A DNA stretch of 64,000 nt, from positions 744,001 to 808,000 of the forward strand of contig NZ_FPAF01000001.1 of assembly GCF_900116295.1 (NCBI RefSeq), in the 5' to 3' direction. Positions 37,796 through 46,616 of this stretch are shown here, piece by piece. The notes beneath the pieces are model-generated. The model did no database searches. It worked only from the letters and a program-made list of their open reading frames with translations, and was not told the DNA's origin. A program made the translations under genes and the position numbers. Source of the DNA: Bacillus sp. 103mf. GTDB lineage: Bacteria; Bacillota; Bacilli; Bacillales; Bacillaceae_G. Within the stretch, counting starts at the first letter, position 1. Each line of letters starts with the position of its first letter.

Positions 37796-37803
37796 CTTTT
37801 TAC
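37766..37803. terminator. Bidirectional terminator (spoIIIA operon and small gene)
   Basis: AAAAAGCTATCGA and TCGATAGCTTTTT form a perfect hairpin around a short A-rich loop, with T runs both ways. Confidence 0.9.
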
Positions 37804-38357
37804 TTTGCTATTTCATATCGAACGTCTGCCATTAAGCCCGTCTCACTTTTTACAAGCTGTATAATTTTATTTGCTTCTTTTGCAGAAAGTTTTGCTGCTT
37901 TTACTGTCACTTTAACATCATTTCCATCTGCACGTACAAGCGCATCTTTAAAACCGCCTTCTGTTTTAATTAATGTCTCCAATAACGTTTCTTTTGTCGC
38001 TAAATCGCTCAATGCATCAAATTCATTTTTTGCTTTATTTCTCTCTTCGGCAGAAGTGGTTGTTGAGTTCATTACATCTTGCAATTTTTCCTTTGCTTCA
38101 CTACGCTGATCCTCCATTTTTAAACGCAGTGCTGTGAAACTATCATCACTAGCTGAATGACTCGATACATTTCCTTCTTTCTTACCTGTTTCTTTTTTAC
38201 TAGTTTCCTTTTCAGAGCCTTGCTTCTCTTTCGCTCCTTCTCCTAATGATGTTGTTACAACTTTTGTTTTATTATCTGGAGTCATTACATAGTATACTGA
38301 AAGTACAATAACCAAACTTAACATCGTTAATAACCAAACTGTTTGTTTTTTTAACAC
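37800..38357 (-). CDS. spoIIIAH: Stage III sporulation protein AH
   Basis: The 185-residue mother-cell membrane protein has its extracytoplasmic domain in the space between the two membranes, where it binds forespore SpoIIQ to make the engulfment channel. One N-terminal transmembrane helix (6-26), a Lys/Glu/Ser-rich linker (35-75), and a YscJ/FliF-like ring-forming domain (about 85-185) are present. From memory the B. subtilis protein is about 218 residues, so the linker is short here. Last gene of the operon. Confidence 0.93.
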   Translation of the reverse strand: MLKKQTVWLLTMLSLVIVLSVYYVMTPDNKTKVVTTSLGEGAKEKQGSEKETSKKETGKKEGNVSSHSASDDSFTALRLKMEDQRSEAKEKLQDVMNSTTTSAEERNKAKNEFDALSDLATKETLLETLIKTEGGFKDALVRADGNDVKVTVKAAKLSAKEANKIIQLVKSETGLMADVRYEIAK

Positions 38358-38369
38358 TTTATTTCCTCC

Positions 38370-39008
38370 CTAATTCTTTTTTGGTAAAACAGATACACGG
38401 TGACTTGGAACCTCTAACATACGTGAAACAGCTTCTATCACCATCTGTTTCACTTGTAAATTATCCACTCCTTTTGCAACAACAAGAACGCCGCGAACTT
38501 TCGGCTTATTTTCTCGAAGTATAATAGGAGCTTCTTTATCACCTTGGCGTACAATCACTGTTTTTTCATCTGTCGATTCATCTTCAACTTTCCGCTTTCC
38601 GCCTTCTTTATCTGTTTCGTCCGTCGTTTGCGATCGCTTCACCGTATTTTTATCAAGTATTTTTTCTTCTGATGAATCAAGATTAATTTCAATTGTTACA
38701 TCTTTAACGCCTGTAACACTTTCTAATGCTTCTTTTAATTGTTGTTCATATTCTTTTTCATATTTATCAATGTTAGATTTGTTGTCACTATTCTTTTGTC
38801 CAAATGTTGGTACATCTTTTACTTGCTCTGTTTGCGATTTGAGAACAGGTACTTCTGGCTTTTTTGCTTGGAAAAGGTTACTAGAAAACATAAGGATGAT
38901 CCCAAGTATGAGTAAAATGATCAAAAACTTTGCTGAAATTTTTTTCTCTTTCTCATCTTTTTCATTTCCTTTAAAAAGATTGCGAAAAAATTGAAATTTA
39001 TTATTCAT
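38370..39008 (-). CDS. spoIIIAG: Stage III sporulation protein AG
   Basis: The 212-residue protein has one transmembrane helix (about 26-46) after a charged N-terminus. The extracytoplasmic ring-building motif is interrupted by a very polar insertion (about 120-160). SpoIIIAG forms a large ring in the mother-cell/forespore channel. It overlaps spoIIIAF by 8 bp. Confidence 0.93.
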   Translation of the reverse strand: MNNKFQFFRNLFKGNEKDEKEKKISAKFLIILLILGIILMFSSNLFQAKKPEVPVLKSQTEQVKDVPTFGQKNSDNKSNIDKYEKEYEQQLKEALESVTGVKDVTIEINLDSSEEKILDKNTVKRSQTTDETDKEGGKRKVEDESTDEKTVIVRQGDKEAPIILRENKPKVRGVLVVAKGVDNLQVKQMVIEAVSRMLEVPSHRVSVLPKKN

Positions 39009-39639
39009 TTACTTTCCCTATCCCCCCTTCCACCTGAATCTTAATTTTGTTCTCTTCCAATTGCCATTTGTTTGAGAAGAATTGTTTCATTTCAGCTGTA
39101 TTTTGTTCTGACGTCTTTCGAGGTTCCTTCGAGTTAATGTCTACCTTTTGAATCGTTTCAATAGCTCCTGCTCGGCTTCGTTCATTTGCCTGAAGCGTTA
39201 CAAGAACAGATTGAATATCTTGCTGAGATTTCACTTCTTTTTTGTCTTCTGGTACTTTTATCTGCAAACTCATAACGGCCATACCATATTGCTTTTCTAG
39301 TTCTTTTCCAACTTGTTTTTTCATTTGGACAGCCATCTGTTCTAAAATATATGCACGTTGTGAGGCTTGTATTTCTTTTTTCTTTTCATTAATTTTATTT
39401 TCTATTGATCCGTTTGCCATATACTTGTCCTGACTAGCATTTGCAATCACATCTTGAATATCTGTTTGAAACAATTTAAATAAAGGGGTTAAGATCAAAA
39501 CGACTAGAAGCAAACTTACAACAAACTTGACATACTTTTGTAAATTTGAATTAGGAAGTAACATATGAAGCATCGTTGCTAATAGTAGAAACACAATAAT
39601 ATTCCGAATCCACTCCACGACAAATTGCAACCTTCTCAC
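39001..39639 (-). CDS. spoIIIAF: Stage III sporulation protein AF
   Basis: The 212-residue protein has two N-terminal transmembrane helices (about 10-28 and 34-52) and an extracytoplasmic domain (60-212) of the ring-building type. Member of the SpoIIIA channel. The gene starts 3 bp downstream of the spoIIIAE stop. Confidence 0.92.
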   Translation of the reverse strand: MRRLQFVVEWIRNIIVFLLLATMLHMLLPNSNLQKYVKFVVSLLLVVLILTPLFKLFQTDIQDVIANASQDKYMANGSIENKINEKKKEIQASQRAYILEQMAVQMKKQVGKELEKQYGMAVMSLQIKVPEDKKEVKSQQDIQSVLVTLQANERSRAGAIETIQKVDINSKEPRKTSEQNTAEMKQFFSNKWQLEENKIKIQVEGGIGKVNE

Positions 39640-39642
39640 CTC

Positions 39643-40812
39643 CTAACGCATCATTAACGTAATATTTCCAGCTGCAATAACAATCGTGATACTTAGAAAA
39701 AACATGAACGATACAATGGCCAAACAAGCAAACACGTATATAATGCTTCTTCCGATAATGTCCAGACATTGAATAATTGTTCCTCCACCAACAGGTTGCA
39801 GCACTGCTGCCGCAAATTTATAAATGAACGCAATGCAGAAAATTTGAATAGCAGGAAAAGCAACGATAAGTAATAAAATAACAACCCCAACAATCCCCAC
39901 TGTATTTTTTAATAAAGCCGATGCACTAAGTACAGTGTCTGCTGCTTCAGTAAACATCCGGCCGACAACTGGAATAAAGTTTCCCGTTACAAATTTTGCT
40001 GTTTTAACAGCAATCCCATCCGCTACCGCTGTTGCCGTTCCTTGTACAGAGAGCACACCCAAAAAGATTGTTAAGAAAATCCCAATGATGCTAACGCTAA
40101 CATTTTGCAGCAGTTTGGACAATTTTGTAACTTTATATTGATCGCTCATTGTACTGACAATACTTAAAATTGTAGCAAGGAGAAGAAGCGGTAAAACAAT
40201 ATAATTCATAAGCATTCCGCTCGTATTCATAAGAAAAACGATAATTGGATGAAAGAAAGAAACAGATACAACACCGCCTCCTGTCGCTATGAGCGCTAAC
40301 AAAATAGGGAGGAGCGCTAAAATGAAATCGATCATTGTTTGAATGGTGTCTTTTGTATACGTCATAACAACATAAAAACTGTTTAAAGCAAAAACGATAA
40401 GTACCATATATACAACAGCATCCGCTATTTTCCCAACGCTACTTTTTGCAAAAGCAGATTGAAGCGATTGTAAAAGCGCGCTGAAAATAGTAAGCATAAT
40501 GAGTGTCCCAAGTAACTTTCCGTTCGCCACTAATTCATGAAATAAATATTTTAGTAATCCAATCACCCACTCTTTAATTGAAAATTCTTTTTCCCCTTTG
40601 ACAAACTCCATAAAATTCCCCTTCTGGCTTTCCGGCAAATACCCTCCATACTTAGCAACAAGGTCATCCCAATATTTCTTTACATCTTCTATCCCAAGCT
40701 TTCCTAGCTGTTCATCTACAACGTTTTGTTCTAAGGGGGAAGCTTGTACGATAATTGGCAAAGAAAAAAAGAGGAAAAAAGCAAACGAAAGCTTTATTCC
40801 AAACGAGCGCAC
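39643..40812 (-). CDS. spoIIIAE: Stage III sporulation protein AE
   Basis: The 389-residue polytopic protein has an N-terminal signal/anchor, a soluble stretch (25-85) and about eight transmembrane helices (90-385), matching the export-gate-like channel subunit SpoIIIAE. No frameshift. It follows spoIIIAD by 14 bp. Confidence 0.94.
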   Translation of the reverse strand: MRSFGIKLSFAFFLFFSLPIIVQASPLEQNVVDEQLGKLGIEDVKKYWDDLVAKYGGYLPESQKGNFMEFVKGEKEFSIKEWVIGLLKYLFHELVANGKLLGTLIMLTIFSALLQSLQSAFAKSSVGKIADAVVYMVLIVFALNSFYVVMTYTKDTIQTMIDFILALLPILLALIATGGGVVSVSFFHPIIVFLMNTSGMLMNYIVLPLLLLATILSIVSTMSDQYKVTKLSKLLQNVSVSIIGIFLTIFLGVLSVQGTATAVADGIAVKTAKFVTGNFIPVVGRMFTEAADTVLSASALLKNTVGIVGVVILLLIVAFPAIQIFCIAFIYKFAAAVLQPVGGGTIIQCLDIIGRSIIYVFACLAIVSFMFFLSITIVIAAGNITLMMR

Positions 40813-40826
40813 AATTCACCCCTCCT

Positions 40827-41225
40827 TTATCCGGTTGGTAAAAAACCGAGAATCGTTTCAATTACAACAGTTAATATCGGAATCGCCATCACTAAAATTA
40901 AAATTTTTCCCGCTAATTCAATTTTTGAAGCAATTGCTCCTTGCCCTGCATCTTTCGTAATTTGTGCACCGAATTCTGCAATGTAAGCAATTCCAATAAT
41001 TTTCAGCAGTGTTTCCACATACACATTACTCACTTTCGCTTCATTTGCAATACGTTCAATCATCGTTAAAATAGAATGAATTTGATCAATTACAAGTAAA
41101 AACATAACGCTACTAACAAACACAATAAATAATGAAGTTACACTCGATTTATGCTGATTCAATACTGCCGCCAAAAAAGTTGCCACAAGTCCAAGTCCTA
41201 CAATTTGTAATATTTCGATTCGAAT
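40827..41225 (-). CDS. spoIIIAD: Stage III sporulation protein AD, probable ATT start
   Basis: This 132-residue protein with four hydrophobic helices is a membrane component of the SpoIIIA complex; IIGIAYIAEFGAQ and KIELAGKILILVMA are strongly conserved. The longest ATG frame starts at 41270 inside spoIIIAC and would add 15 atypical residues. Family alignment (from memory the B. subtilis protein starts MQIDIVQIVGLG) puts the first residue at ATT 41223-41225, which stands right behind AAAGGGGGGG after the spoIIIAC stop. I therefore favour the rare ATT start; 41270 is the alternative. Confidence 0.85.
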   Translation of the reverse strand: MRIEILQIVGLGLVATFLAAVLNQHKSSVTSLFIVFVSSVMFLLVIDQIHSILTMIERIANEAKVSNVYVETLLKIIGIAYIAEFGAQITKDAGQGAIASKIELAGKILILVMAIPILTVVIETILGFLPTG

Positions 41226-41235
41226 CGCCCCCCCT

Positions 41236-41442
41236 TTACTGAAAAAGAAAGACGCTTTTAATCTTGTCAAATAAATTGTTAATTAAAAATGCAACCTGAA
41301 ATAAAATAACGACAAAACCAACGAGAATCACCCAGTTGGCAATATCTTCTCGCTTTAGTTCTTTCAGCACAGTATGAATGAAAGCTAAAATAATACCAAT
41401 GCCTGCAATTTGAAAGATTAACCCAACGTCGATCGACATCAC
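41236..41442 (-). CDS. spoIIIAC: Stage III sporulation protein AC
   Basis: The 68-residue protein has two transmembrane helices (about 7-25 and 36-56), matching SpoIIIAC, a small partner of SpoIIIAD in the channel complex. The second codon is also ATG (MMSIDVG), so the start could be one codon later. Preceded by GGGGAAAGG. Confidence 0.93.
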   Translation of the reverse strand: MMSIDVGLIFQIAGIGIILAFIHTVLKELKREDIANWVILVGFVVILFQVAFLINNLFDKIKSVFLFQ

Positions 41443-41451
41443 CTTTCCCCC

Positions 41452-41967
41452 TTACAACAGTAAAATAACGATAAGTAATCCTGCTAATACTCCTAAACTT
41501 TTCATCATCTTTTCGTACTGAATTTGCATTTCCTTTGCTTCTCCTTCTTCTCTCTCTAAATGTGTAATACATAAACGAATATGTTTTTGCTGTGATTCAC
41601 GATCATGTTGTCCGAGCGTTTCTCCAAATTGCTGTAAAATCTCATATTCCGTTTGCTTCAATGCTGTGAGTTTCCAATTTTCTTGTAAACTATCCATCCA
41701 TGCTTCCCGAACCGTTTGCTCTCCCGTTTCTAATCGTTCGTGAAAACTATGAAAAAACCAATTCAAAGGCTTAGGCATTTGTTTTACAAGGCGTGCAGCG
41801 GCCTCAGACAAAGGAGTATGTCCATACATAATTTCCGCCTCAAGTGATTGCAAAGCCGCCTTTAACAACCGTAGTTGGCGAGGACGCTCACTATATTTCT
41901 TCGCATATGAAAAACCAAAAAATGTTGATACAGCAACAATAAGTGCAGCGCCAAAAAATTTAATCAT
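41452..41967 (-). CDS. spoIIIAB: Stage III sporulation protein AB
   Basis: The 171-residue protein has transmembrane helices at each end (1-20 and 152-170) and a helical middle containing LKAALQSLEAEIMYGHTPL. It resembles a type II secretion GspF-like fragment, as described for SpoIIIAB. It overlaps spoIIIAA by 4 bp. Confidence 0.93.
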   Translation of the reverse strand: MIKFFGAALIVAVSTFFGFSYAKKYSERPRQLRLLKAALQSLEAEIMYGHTPLSEAAARLVKQMPKPLNWFFHSFHERLETGEQTVREAWMDSLQENWKLTALKQTEYEILQQFGETLGQHDRESQQKHIRLCITHLEREEGEAKEMQIQYEKMMKSLGVLAGLLIVILLL

Positions 41968-42887
41968 ACGCTCAGCACCTTCTCTCCGCGGTGAATTGGC
42001 TTTCCACTGCCATCTTTCATATTCATAATCGTTCCTGGTCCTTTTATTTTAGAAAGCTCAATAAAACGTTCGAACACGCCCAGCTCTATGATTTTCCTTA
42101 GTGAAGGTCGTTTCAGTATATCTTCATGCCCTTGTCCATGCACACTAGTAAATAATTGAACACCAGCATGAACAGCTTCCATAATTGCTTCGCTATCTTC
42201 TGGACGACCGATTTCGTCAACAATTAATATATCGGGACTCATTGAGCGAATCATCATCATCATACCTTCTGCTTTTGGGCATGCATCTAACACATCCACT
42301 CTTGTTCCAAACTCATATTGCGGAACACCTTTCACGCACCCCGCAATTTCTGATCTTTCGTCTACGATACCAACTTTACAAGAAGGAATATGTTGCCTTG
42401 GAACACCCGCACTCATGAGGCGCGCTACATCACGCAATAATGTTGTCTTCCCTGTTTGGGGTGGACCGATAATCATTGTATTTAGCCAATGCTTCTCATA
42501 TAAATATGGTATAAGCGGCTCGGCAATCCCCTTTTTTTGCCGAGCAATTCGAATATTAAATGACGCCACATCCCGAATCATTTTCACTGTACTCTTTTCC
42601 ATAATGACTTTGCCCGCTAATCCAACGCGATGCCCTCCGCGCAGTGTAACATACCCTCGTTTTAATTCTTCTTCCATCGTATAAAGTGAATATTGACTAA
42701 GCTTATTCAGTAAATATGCCGCATCTTCTGTCGTCACAGTATAGTTATAAAAATGCGCTTCCCCGCGCGCAATGCATTCAAGCGGCCGACCAACCCGAAC
42801 CCGTATTTCTTCCAATCCGTCACATTCCTTATAATCTTGTATAAAACGTTCGATTTGCCTTGGCAACATCTCTAATACTTCTTTCAT
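41964..42887 (-). CDS. spoIIIAA: Stage III sporulation protein AA (secretion-type ATPase)
   Basis: The 307-residue AAA/VirB11-like ATPase energises the SpoIIIA channel on the mother-cell side. Walker A GPPQTGKTTLLRD is near 142, Walker B-like MSPDILIVDEIGRPED near 215, and an N-terminal domain (1-110) precedes it. First gene of the eight-gene operon. I could not identify the expected SigE promoter with confidence in the short gap to yqhV. Confidence 0.95.
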   Translation of the reverse strand: MKEVLEMLPRQIERFIQDYKECDGLEEIRVRVGRPLECIARGEAHFYNYTVTTEDAAYLLNKLSQYSLYTMEEELKRGYVTLRGGHRVGLAGKVIMEKSTVKMIRDVASFNIRIARQKKGIAEPLIPYLYEKHWLNTMIIGPPQTGKTTLLRDVARLMSAGVPRQHIPSCKVGIVDERSEIAGCVKGVPQYEFGTRVDVLDACPKAEGMMMMIRSMSPDILIVDEIGRPEDSEAIMEAVHAGVQLFTSVHGQGHEDILKRPSLRKIIELGVFERFIELSKIKGPGTIMNMKDGSGKPIHRGEKVLSV

Positions 42888-42908
42888 AGCTCTCTCCCCA
42901 TCACATCG

Positions 42909-43190
42909 CTATTTCAGTACTGCAATAAAAATACAACCGATTCCAAGCGCCAAAAAAAATAATTTCAAAAAAGAAATTTCGTTCGTAACACTCGCAATTC
43001 CAATTGACATCGTTACAATCAAAACAGTTGGGCCAACAAATGCAAGCATACCATTTACGAACAATGCTTTTTTGGCATCATTGAAATACAACATAAGCAA
43101 AGCGGCGAAAATTTCCATGCTGCCTGAGAAGATCCTAAGAAGCGCCATTACGAGCACGGACGTTTCAAATGCCGCTAGCCACTGTTTCAT
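42909..43190 (-). CDS. yqhV: DUF2619 membrane protein YqhV
   Basis: The 93-residue protein has three hydrophobic helices and begins KQWLAAFETSVLVMALLRIFSG. It matches YqhV, which precedes spoIIIAA in B. subtilis as well. Function unknown. The 21-bp gap suggests co-transcription with, or read-through into, spoIIIA. Confidence 0.85.
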   Translation of the reverse strand: MKQWLAAFETSVLVMALLRIFSGSMEIFAALLMLYFNDAKKALFVNGMLAFVGPTVLIVTMSIGIASVTNEISFLKLFFLALGIGCIFIAVLK

Positions 43191-43431
43191 CCTCTCACCT
43201 TCTTTCGTTATCCTTACACCGTCCTAACAGCACACATATATCCCGCTCAAACAAGATGAAAGAGTACATTTGTACAACCATATGCACAGGTTGTCTATTT
43301 CAGAAGTGAAAAAGTAATTTTTTTGATTATCAAATAAAATCAAGAGGATTTTTTGTAAAAATATGTTATATTGAGGCGAAAAGGATAAATATACGAAAAT
43401 TCTAAAAATAATTCTTGCAGTCTTTATAGAG

Positions 43432-43713
43432 GTGGCTATTATTTTCTTTTTTTCTAAATTTGGTAATTGGACATTTATAGAAAGTTTCTTTTTAGGAAGT
43501 TTAGCCATTTTTGAAATCACATGGCTGGTTCCTTTGAATATGAACCGAAACACGAATATGGATCGTGCCATCACAAAAAGTTTGACGGGGTTTAACACCG
43601 GAGAAGTAACACCTTTTCAAATTCGAATGAACCCTTATATGACAGGGACTCTTCTACTACTTACCATTAGCTTTATTATTACTGTCATCTATTATCTACC
43701 TTATTTCACATAA
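43432..43713 (+). CDS. Small membrane protein, start uncertain
   Basis: The 93-residue frame from GTG 43432 has hydrophobic segments at about 10-30 and 68-90 with a polar middle (NMNRNTNMDRAITKSLTGF). The open frame continues upstream to about 43375 (KYTKILKIILAVFIEVA), which would complete a first transmembrane helix but offers no ATG, GTG or TTG. The real start may be a rare codon (ATT 43399) or the gene may be 5'-damaged. Family not recognised. It faces efp with a shared terminator. Confidence 0.5.
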   Translation: MAIIFFFSKFGNWTFIESFFLGSLAIFEITWLVPLNMNRNTNMDRAITKSLTGFNTGEVTPFQIRMNPYMTGTLLLLTISFIITVIYYLPYFT

Positions 43714-43752
43714 AAAAACACTCGTGGATATTTAATACCACGAGTGTCTTGT
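43713..43752. terminator. Bidirectional terminator downstream of efp
   Basis: ACACTCGTGG (43718-43727) and CCACGAGTGT (43738-43747) pair perfectly, with A and T tracts outside both arms. Confidence 0.9.
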
Positions 43753-43756
43753 TTTA

Positions 43757-44314
43757 TTACGCACGAGAAACGTATTTTGATTCTCCTGTGTTAATAAGAA
43801 GCATTTCACCTTCATTAATGAAGATTGGTACTTGTACAACTAGACCAGTTTCTAATGTAGCTGGTTTTGTTACGTTAGAAGCTGTGTCACCTTTAATACC
43901 TGGTTCTGTTTCAACAACTTTTAACTCAACAGTGTTTGGAAGTTCTACACCAAGTACTTCGCCTTGGTATGTCATGATTGCTACTTCCATGTTTTCTTTC
44001 AAGAATTTTAATTCATGTTCGATTTGTTTTTCACCAAGTTCGATTTGCTCGTATGTTCCGTTGTCCATGAATACATGAGCTTCACCGCTTGCATATAAAT
44101 ATTGCATACGACGGTTTTCGATATGCGCTTTTTCTACTTTTTCACCAGCACGGAATGTTTTTTCTTGAACAGAACCTGTGCGAAGGTTACGTAATTTAGA
44201 ACGAACGAACGCTGCACCTTTACCTGGTTTTACGTGTTGGAAATCGATAACCTGCCATAGGCCGTTGTCCACCGCAATTGTTAATCCTGTACGAAAATCG
44301 TTTACTGAAATCAT
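43757..44314 (-). CDS. efp: Elongation factor P
   Basis: The 185-residue EF-P relieves ribosome stalling at polyproline stretches. It has three domains: KOW-like (1-64, with the tip [10 protein letters not shown] carrying the modified Lys near 32), and two OB folds (65-128 and 130-185). Full length. 20 bp downstream of the proline peptidase gene, the same order as yqhT-efp in B. subtilis. Confidence 0.97.
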   Translation of the reverse strand: MISVNDFRTGLTIAVDNGLWQVIDFQHVKPGKGAAFVRSKLRNLRTGSVQEKTFRAGEKVEKAHIENRRMQYLYASGEAHVFMDNGTYEQIELGEKQIEHELKFLKENMEVAIMTYQGEVLGVELPNTVELKVVETEPGIKGDTASNVTKPATLETGLVVQVPIFINEGEMLLINTGESKYVSRA

Positions 44315-44334
44315 GCAAAAAATCCTCCTGTGTA

Positions 44335-45396
44335 TTACAAAATAATAAGTTCTTTTGGAGATTTAGTTAACACTTCATTACCTTCAGCTGTTACTATAAT
44401 ATCATCTTCAATGCGAACTCCGCCTACATTTGGAATATAAATTCCCGGTTCTACAGTGACTGCCATTCCTGGCTCAAGTACCGTTTCAGAGCGGAATGCT
44501 AAACTTGGTGCTTCATGAATTTCAAGACCAATTCCATGACCTGTAGAATGCCCGAAATACTCACCGTATCCTTTTTCAGTTATGTAGTCACGTGTTAATG
44601 CATCTGCTTCACGACCAGTTAAACCAGCTTTAATACCGTTTACACCGCGCAATTGTGCTTCTAATACGATATTATAAATTTCCTTTAACTTATCAGACGG
44701 CTCACCTACTGCAATTGTGCGAGTAATATCGGAACAATATCCTTTATAGTAAGCACCGAAGTCTAATGTAACAAAATCTCCCTTTTCTATCAATTTTTCA
44801 GATGCCACGCCGTGCGGCAATGCTGAACGAAGTCCCGAAGCAACGATAATATCAAACGAAGAAGATGTTGCTCCTTGCTTTCTCATGAAAAATTCAAGTT
44901 CATTTGACACTTCAATTTCAGATACTCCCGGGCGAATAAATGATAGAATATGTTCAAAGGCAGCATCTGCAATCTGTGCAGCTTCCTTTAATATCTTAAT
45001 CTCTGAATCAGTCTTAATCAAGCGTAACTTTTCTACAATACCAGATGTTGCAACAAATTCTGCATCAACTTCTTCTTTGTATGCTGTATAAGAGCTGTAT
45101 GTAAGGGTATCTTGCTCAAAACCAAGCTTTTGAATTCCTAAGTCTTTTACTTGTTTTGCAACTTCTTCAATAATCGTACTTGTATGCTGTACGATTTCAT
45201 AACCAACCGCTTGTTTTTGCGCTTGTTCAACGTAGCGGAAATCTGTAATAAATAAAGCGCGTTCGTTTGAAATTAATACAACGCCTGCTGTTCCTGTAAA
45301 GTTTGTCATATATCTACGACTATGTTGATTCGTTAATAAAATACCATCAATACCCGCTTCCCCAAATGCACTTCTTAATTTTGTAAGTTTCTCCAT
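44335..45396 (-). CDS. papA: M24 family Xaa-Pro peptidase (YqhT/PapA)
   Basis: The 353-residue pita-bread metallopeptidase removes residues next to proline in the cytosol. It has a creatinase-like N-domain (1-125) and a catalytic domain (130-353) with metal ligands in [16 protein letters not shown] near 216-230, His in [16 protein letters not shown] near 287, and Glu in VEPGIYI and GVRIEDD. Its position upstream of efp links proline-peptide turnover with proline-stall relief. Confidence 0.92.
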   Translation of the reverse strand: MEKLTKLRSAFGEAGIDGILLTNQHSRRYMTNFTGTAGVVLISNERALFITDFRYVEQAQKQAVGYEIVQHTSTIIEEVAKQVKDLGIQKLGFEQDTLTYSSYTAYKEEVDAEFVATSGIVEKLRLIKTDSEIKILKEAAQIADAAFEHILSFIRPGVSEIEVSNELEFFMRKQGATSSSFDIIVASGLRSALPHGVASEKLIEKGDFVTLDFGAYYKGYCSDITRTIAVGEPSDKLKEIYNIVLEAQLRGVNGIKAGLTGREADALTRDYITEKGYGEYFGHSTGHGIGLEIHEAPSLAFRSETVLEPGMAVTVEPGIYIPNVGGVRIEDDIIVTAEGNEVLTKSPKELIIL

Positions 45397-45399
45397 GAA

Positions 45400-45840
45400 T
45401 TACGCCTCCTGAATTTTCTCCACTAATGCAAGTAACGCTAAATGATAGCCATACAAACCGAATCCTACAATTTGTCCCACTGTGACCGGCGCCGTAACAG
45501 ATACATGGCGAAACGATTCGCGCTGGTGAATATTTGAAATATGTACCTCAATAACAGGAATCGAAACACTCGCAATTGCATCACGAATTGCATAGCTATA
45601 ATGCGTAAATGCTCCTGGATTTAGAATAATTCCTTTATATGTACCCTCAGCCTTATGAATAATATCAATAATGGCACCTTCATGATTAGATTGGAAACAC
45701 TCTAGCTCCACTCCCAAACTTTCTGCTTGTTGCTTCATATCTGTTTCTAACGACGCTAACGTCCCTGTACCATATACATTAACCTCTCGCACACCAAGAC
45801 GGTTTAAATTAGGACCGTTAACGAGGAGCAACTTCTCCAT
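45400..45840 (-). CDS. aroQ: Type II 3-dehydroquinate dehydratase
   Basis: The 146-residue dodecameric enzyme catalyses the third step of the shikimate pathway. It has GPNLNRLGVREVNVYG near 8 (with the active-site Arg and Tyr), NPGAFTHYSYAIRDA near 77, and EVHISNIHQRE near 101 with the catalytic His. Its position 3 bp upstream of papA matches yqhS-yqhT. Confidence 0.95.
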   Translation of the reverse strand: MEKLLLVNGPNLNRLGVREVNVYGTGTLASLETDMKQQAESLGVELECFQSNHEGAIIDIIHKAEGTYKGIILNPGAFTHYSYAIRDAIASVSIPVIEVHISNIHQRESFRHVSVTAPVTVGQIVGFGLYGYHLALLALVEKIQEA

Positions 45841-45894
45841 ATATCTAACTCCTTAATAAAAAATGTCTATATAATATTCTACCATACCTCTCAC

Positions 45895-46383
45895 TTATTT
45901 GAATAGTTTGTCTTCTTCTGCATCTCTTGTACTAGTATTGTTATTCACCTCAAATGAAACGGAGTATGCAATAAAAACACCATATAAAATAAAAATACAC
46001 GCTGTTGTTACAATCGTTTCCTTAGGCATTCCCATCATGCTTTTTATAACTGGTGCAACAGGTGCAATGACAAAGAATAATAATCCCCACCATACAAGAC
46101 CGTATATAATACCTGGAATTAGACCTTCAAACTTACTAAAAATTACTTTATATACAAAGGCCACAAGAATTGAAAGTACCCCCATACATATAATACCACC
46201 TATATTTCCCCATACCCCTTCTTTCCAATCTCCAAGCGCAAATGGGAGTAACAAATAATTAGGTCCCAGGGCAGTAAAAGAAAAAATATGAAGAAAGTAC
46301 CAAGCAGCTCCCCAAAACAACCCTCCAAACACACCAATTTGGACAATTTTTTTCGTGACAGATTGTTCTTGTTTCACATCCAC
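45895..46383 (-). CDS. yqhR: YqhR family membrane protein
   Basis: The 162-residue protein has four transmembrane helices (about 14-32, 53-80, 88-108 and 123-150). It matches YqhR by length and position beside aroQ and yqhQ. Function unknown. Confidence 0.82.
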   Translation of the reverse strand: MDVKQEQSVTKKIVQIGVFGGLFWGAAWYFLHIFSFTALGPNYLLLPFALGDWKEGVWGNIGGIICMGVLSILVAFVYKVIFSKFEGLIPGIIYGLVWWGLLFFVIAPVAPVIKSMMGMPKETIVTTACIFILYGVFIAYSVSFEVNNNTSTRDAEEDKLFK

Positions 46384-46532
46384 ACCTCCGCCTACTAGTA
46401 TGTCCGAAACTTATTTAAAGCATGTTTAAATACTGCGAAATTTGTCTATAAAAAGAATAGGAAATGTCCGCCTAGCCTGCTGATTTTCCTTGTCAGAAGT
46501 GCACCTTTGTCGATAAAATAAAGGAAACTGTA

Positions 46533-46560
46533 GTGATGTCATACAATATAATGACATCAC
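46533..46560. promoter_or_regulatory. Perfect dyad overlapping a -10-like box upstream of yqhQ
   Basis: GTGATGTCAT (46533-46542) and ATGACATCAC (46551-46560) are perfect 10-bp arms with 8 nt between. A TATAAT lies at 46547-46552 across the loop. No T run follows on either strand, so an operator is more likely than a terminator. Binding protein unknown. Confidence 0.45.
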
Positions 46561-46616
46561 CTAGAGTCGCTACCTCTTTTCTGATAAGAGAGAAACAAAT
46601 ACAGGTTGGTGTTGAC

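Noticed and set aside
43224-43598. Minus-strand ORF of 124 codons
   Set aside because: It opposes the plus-strand membrane protein frame, which has the better composition, and lacks a start signal.
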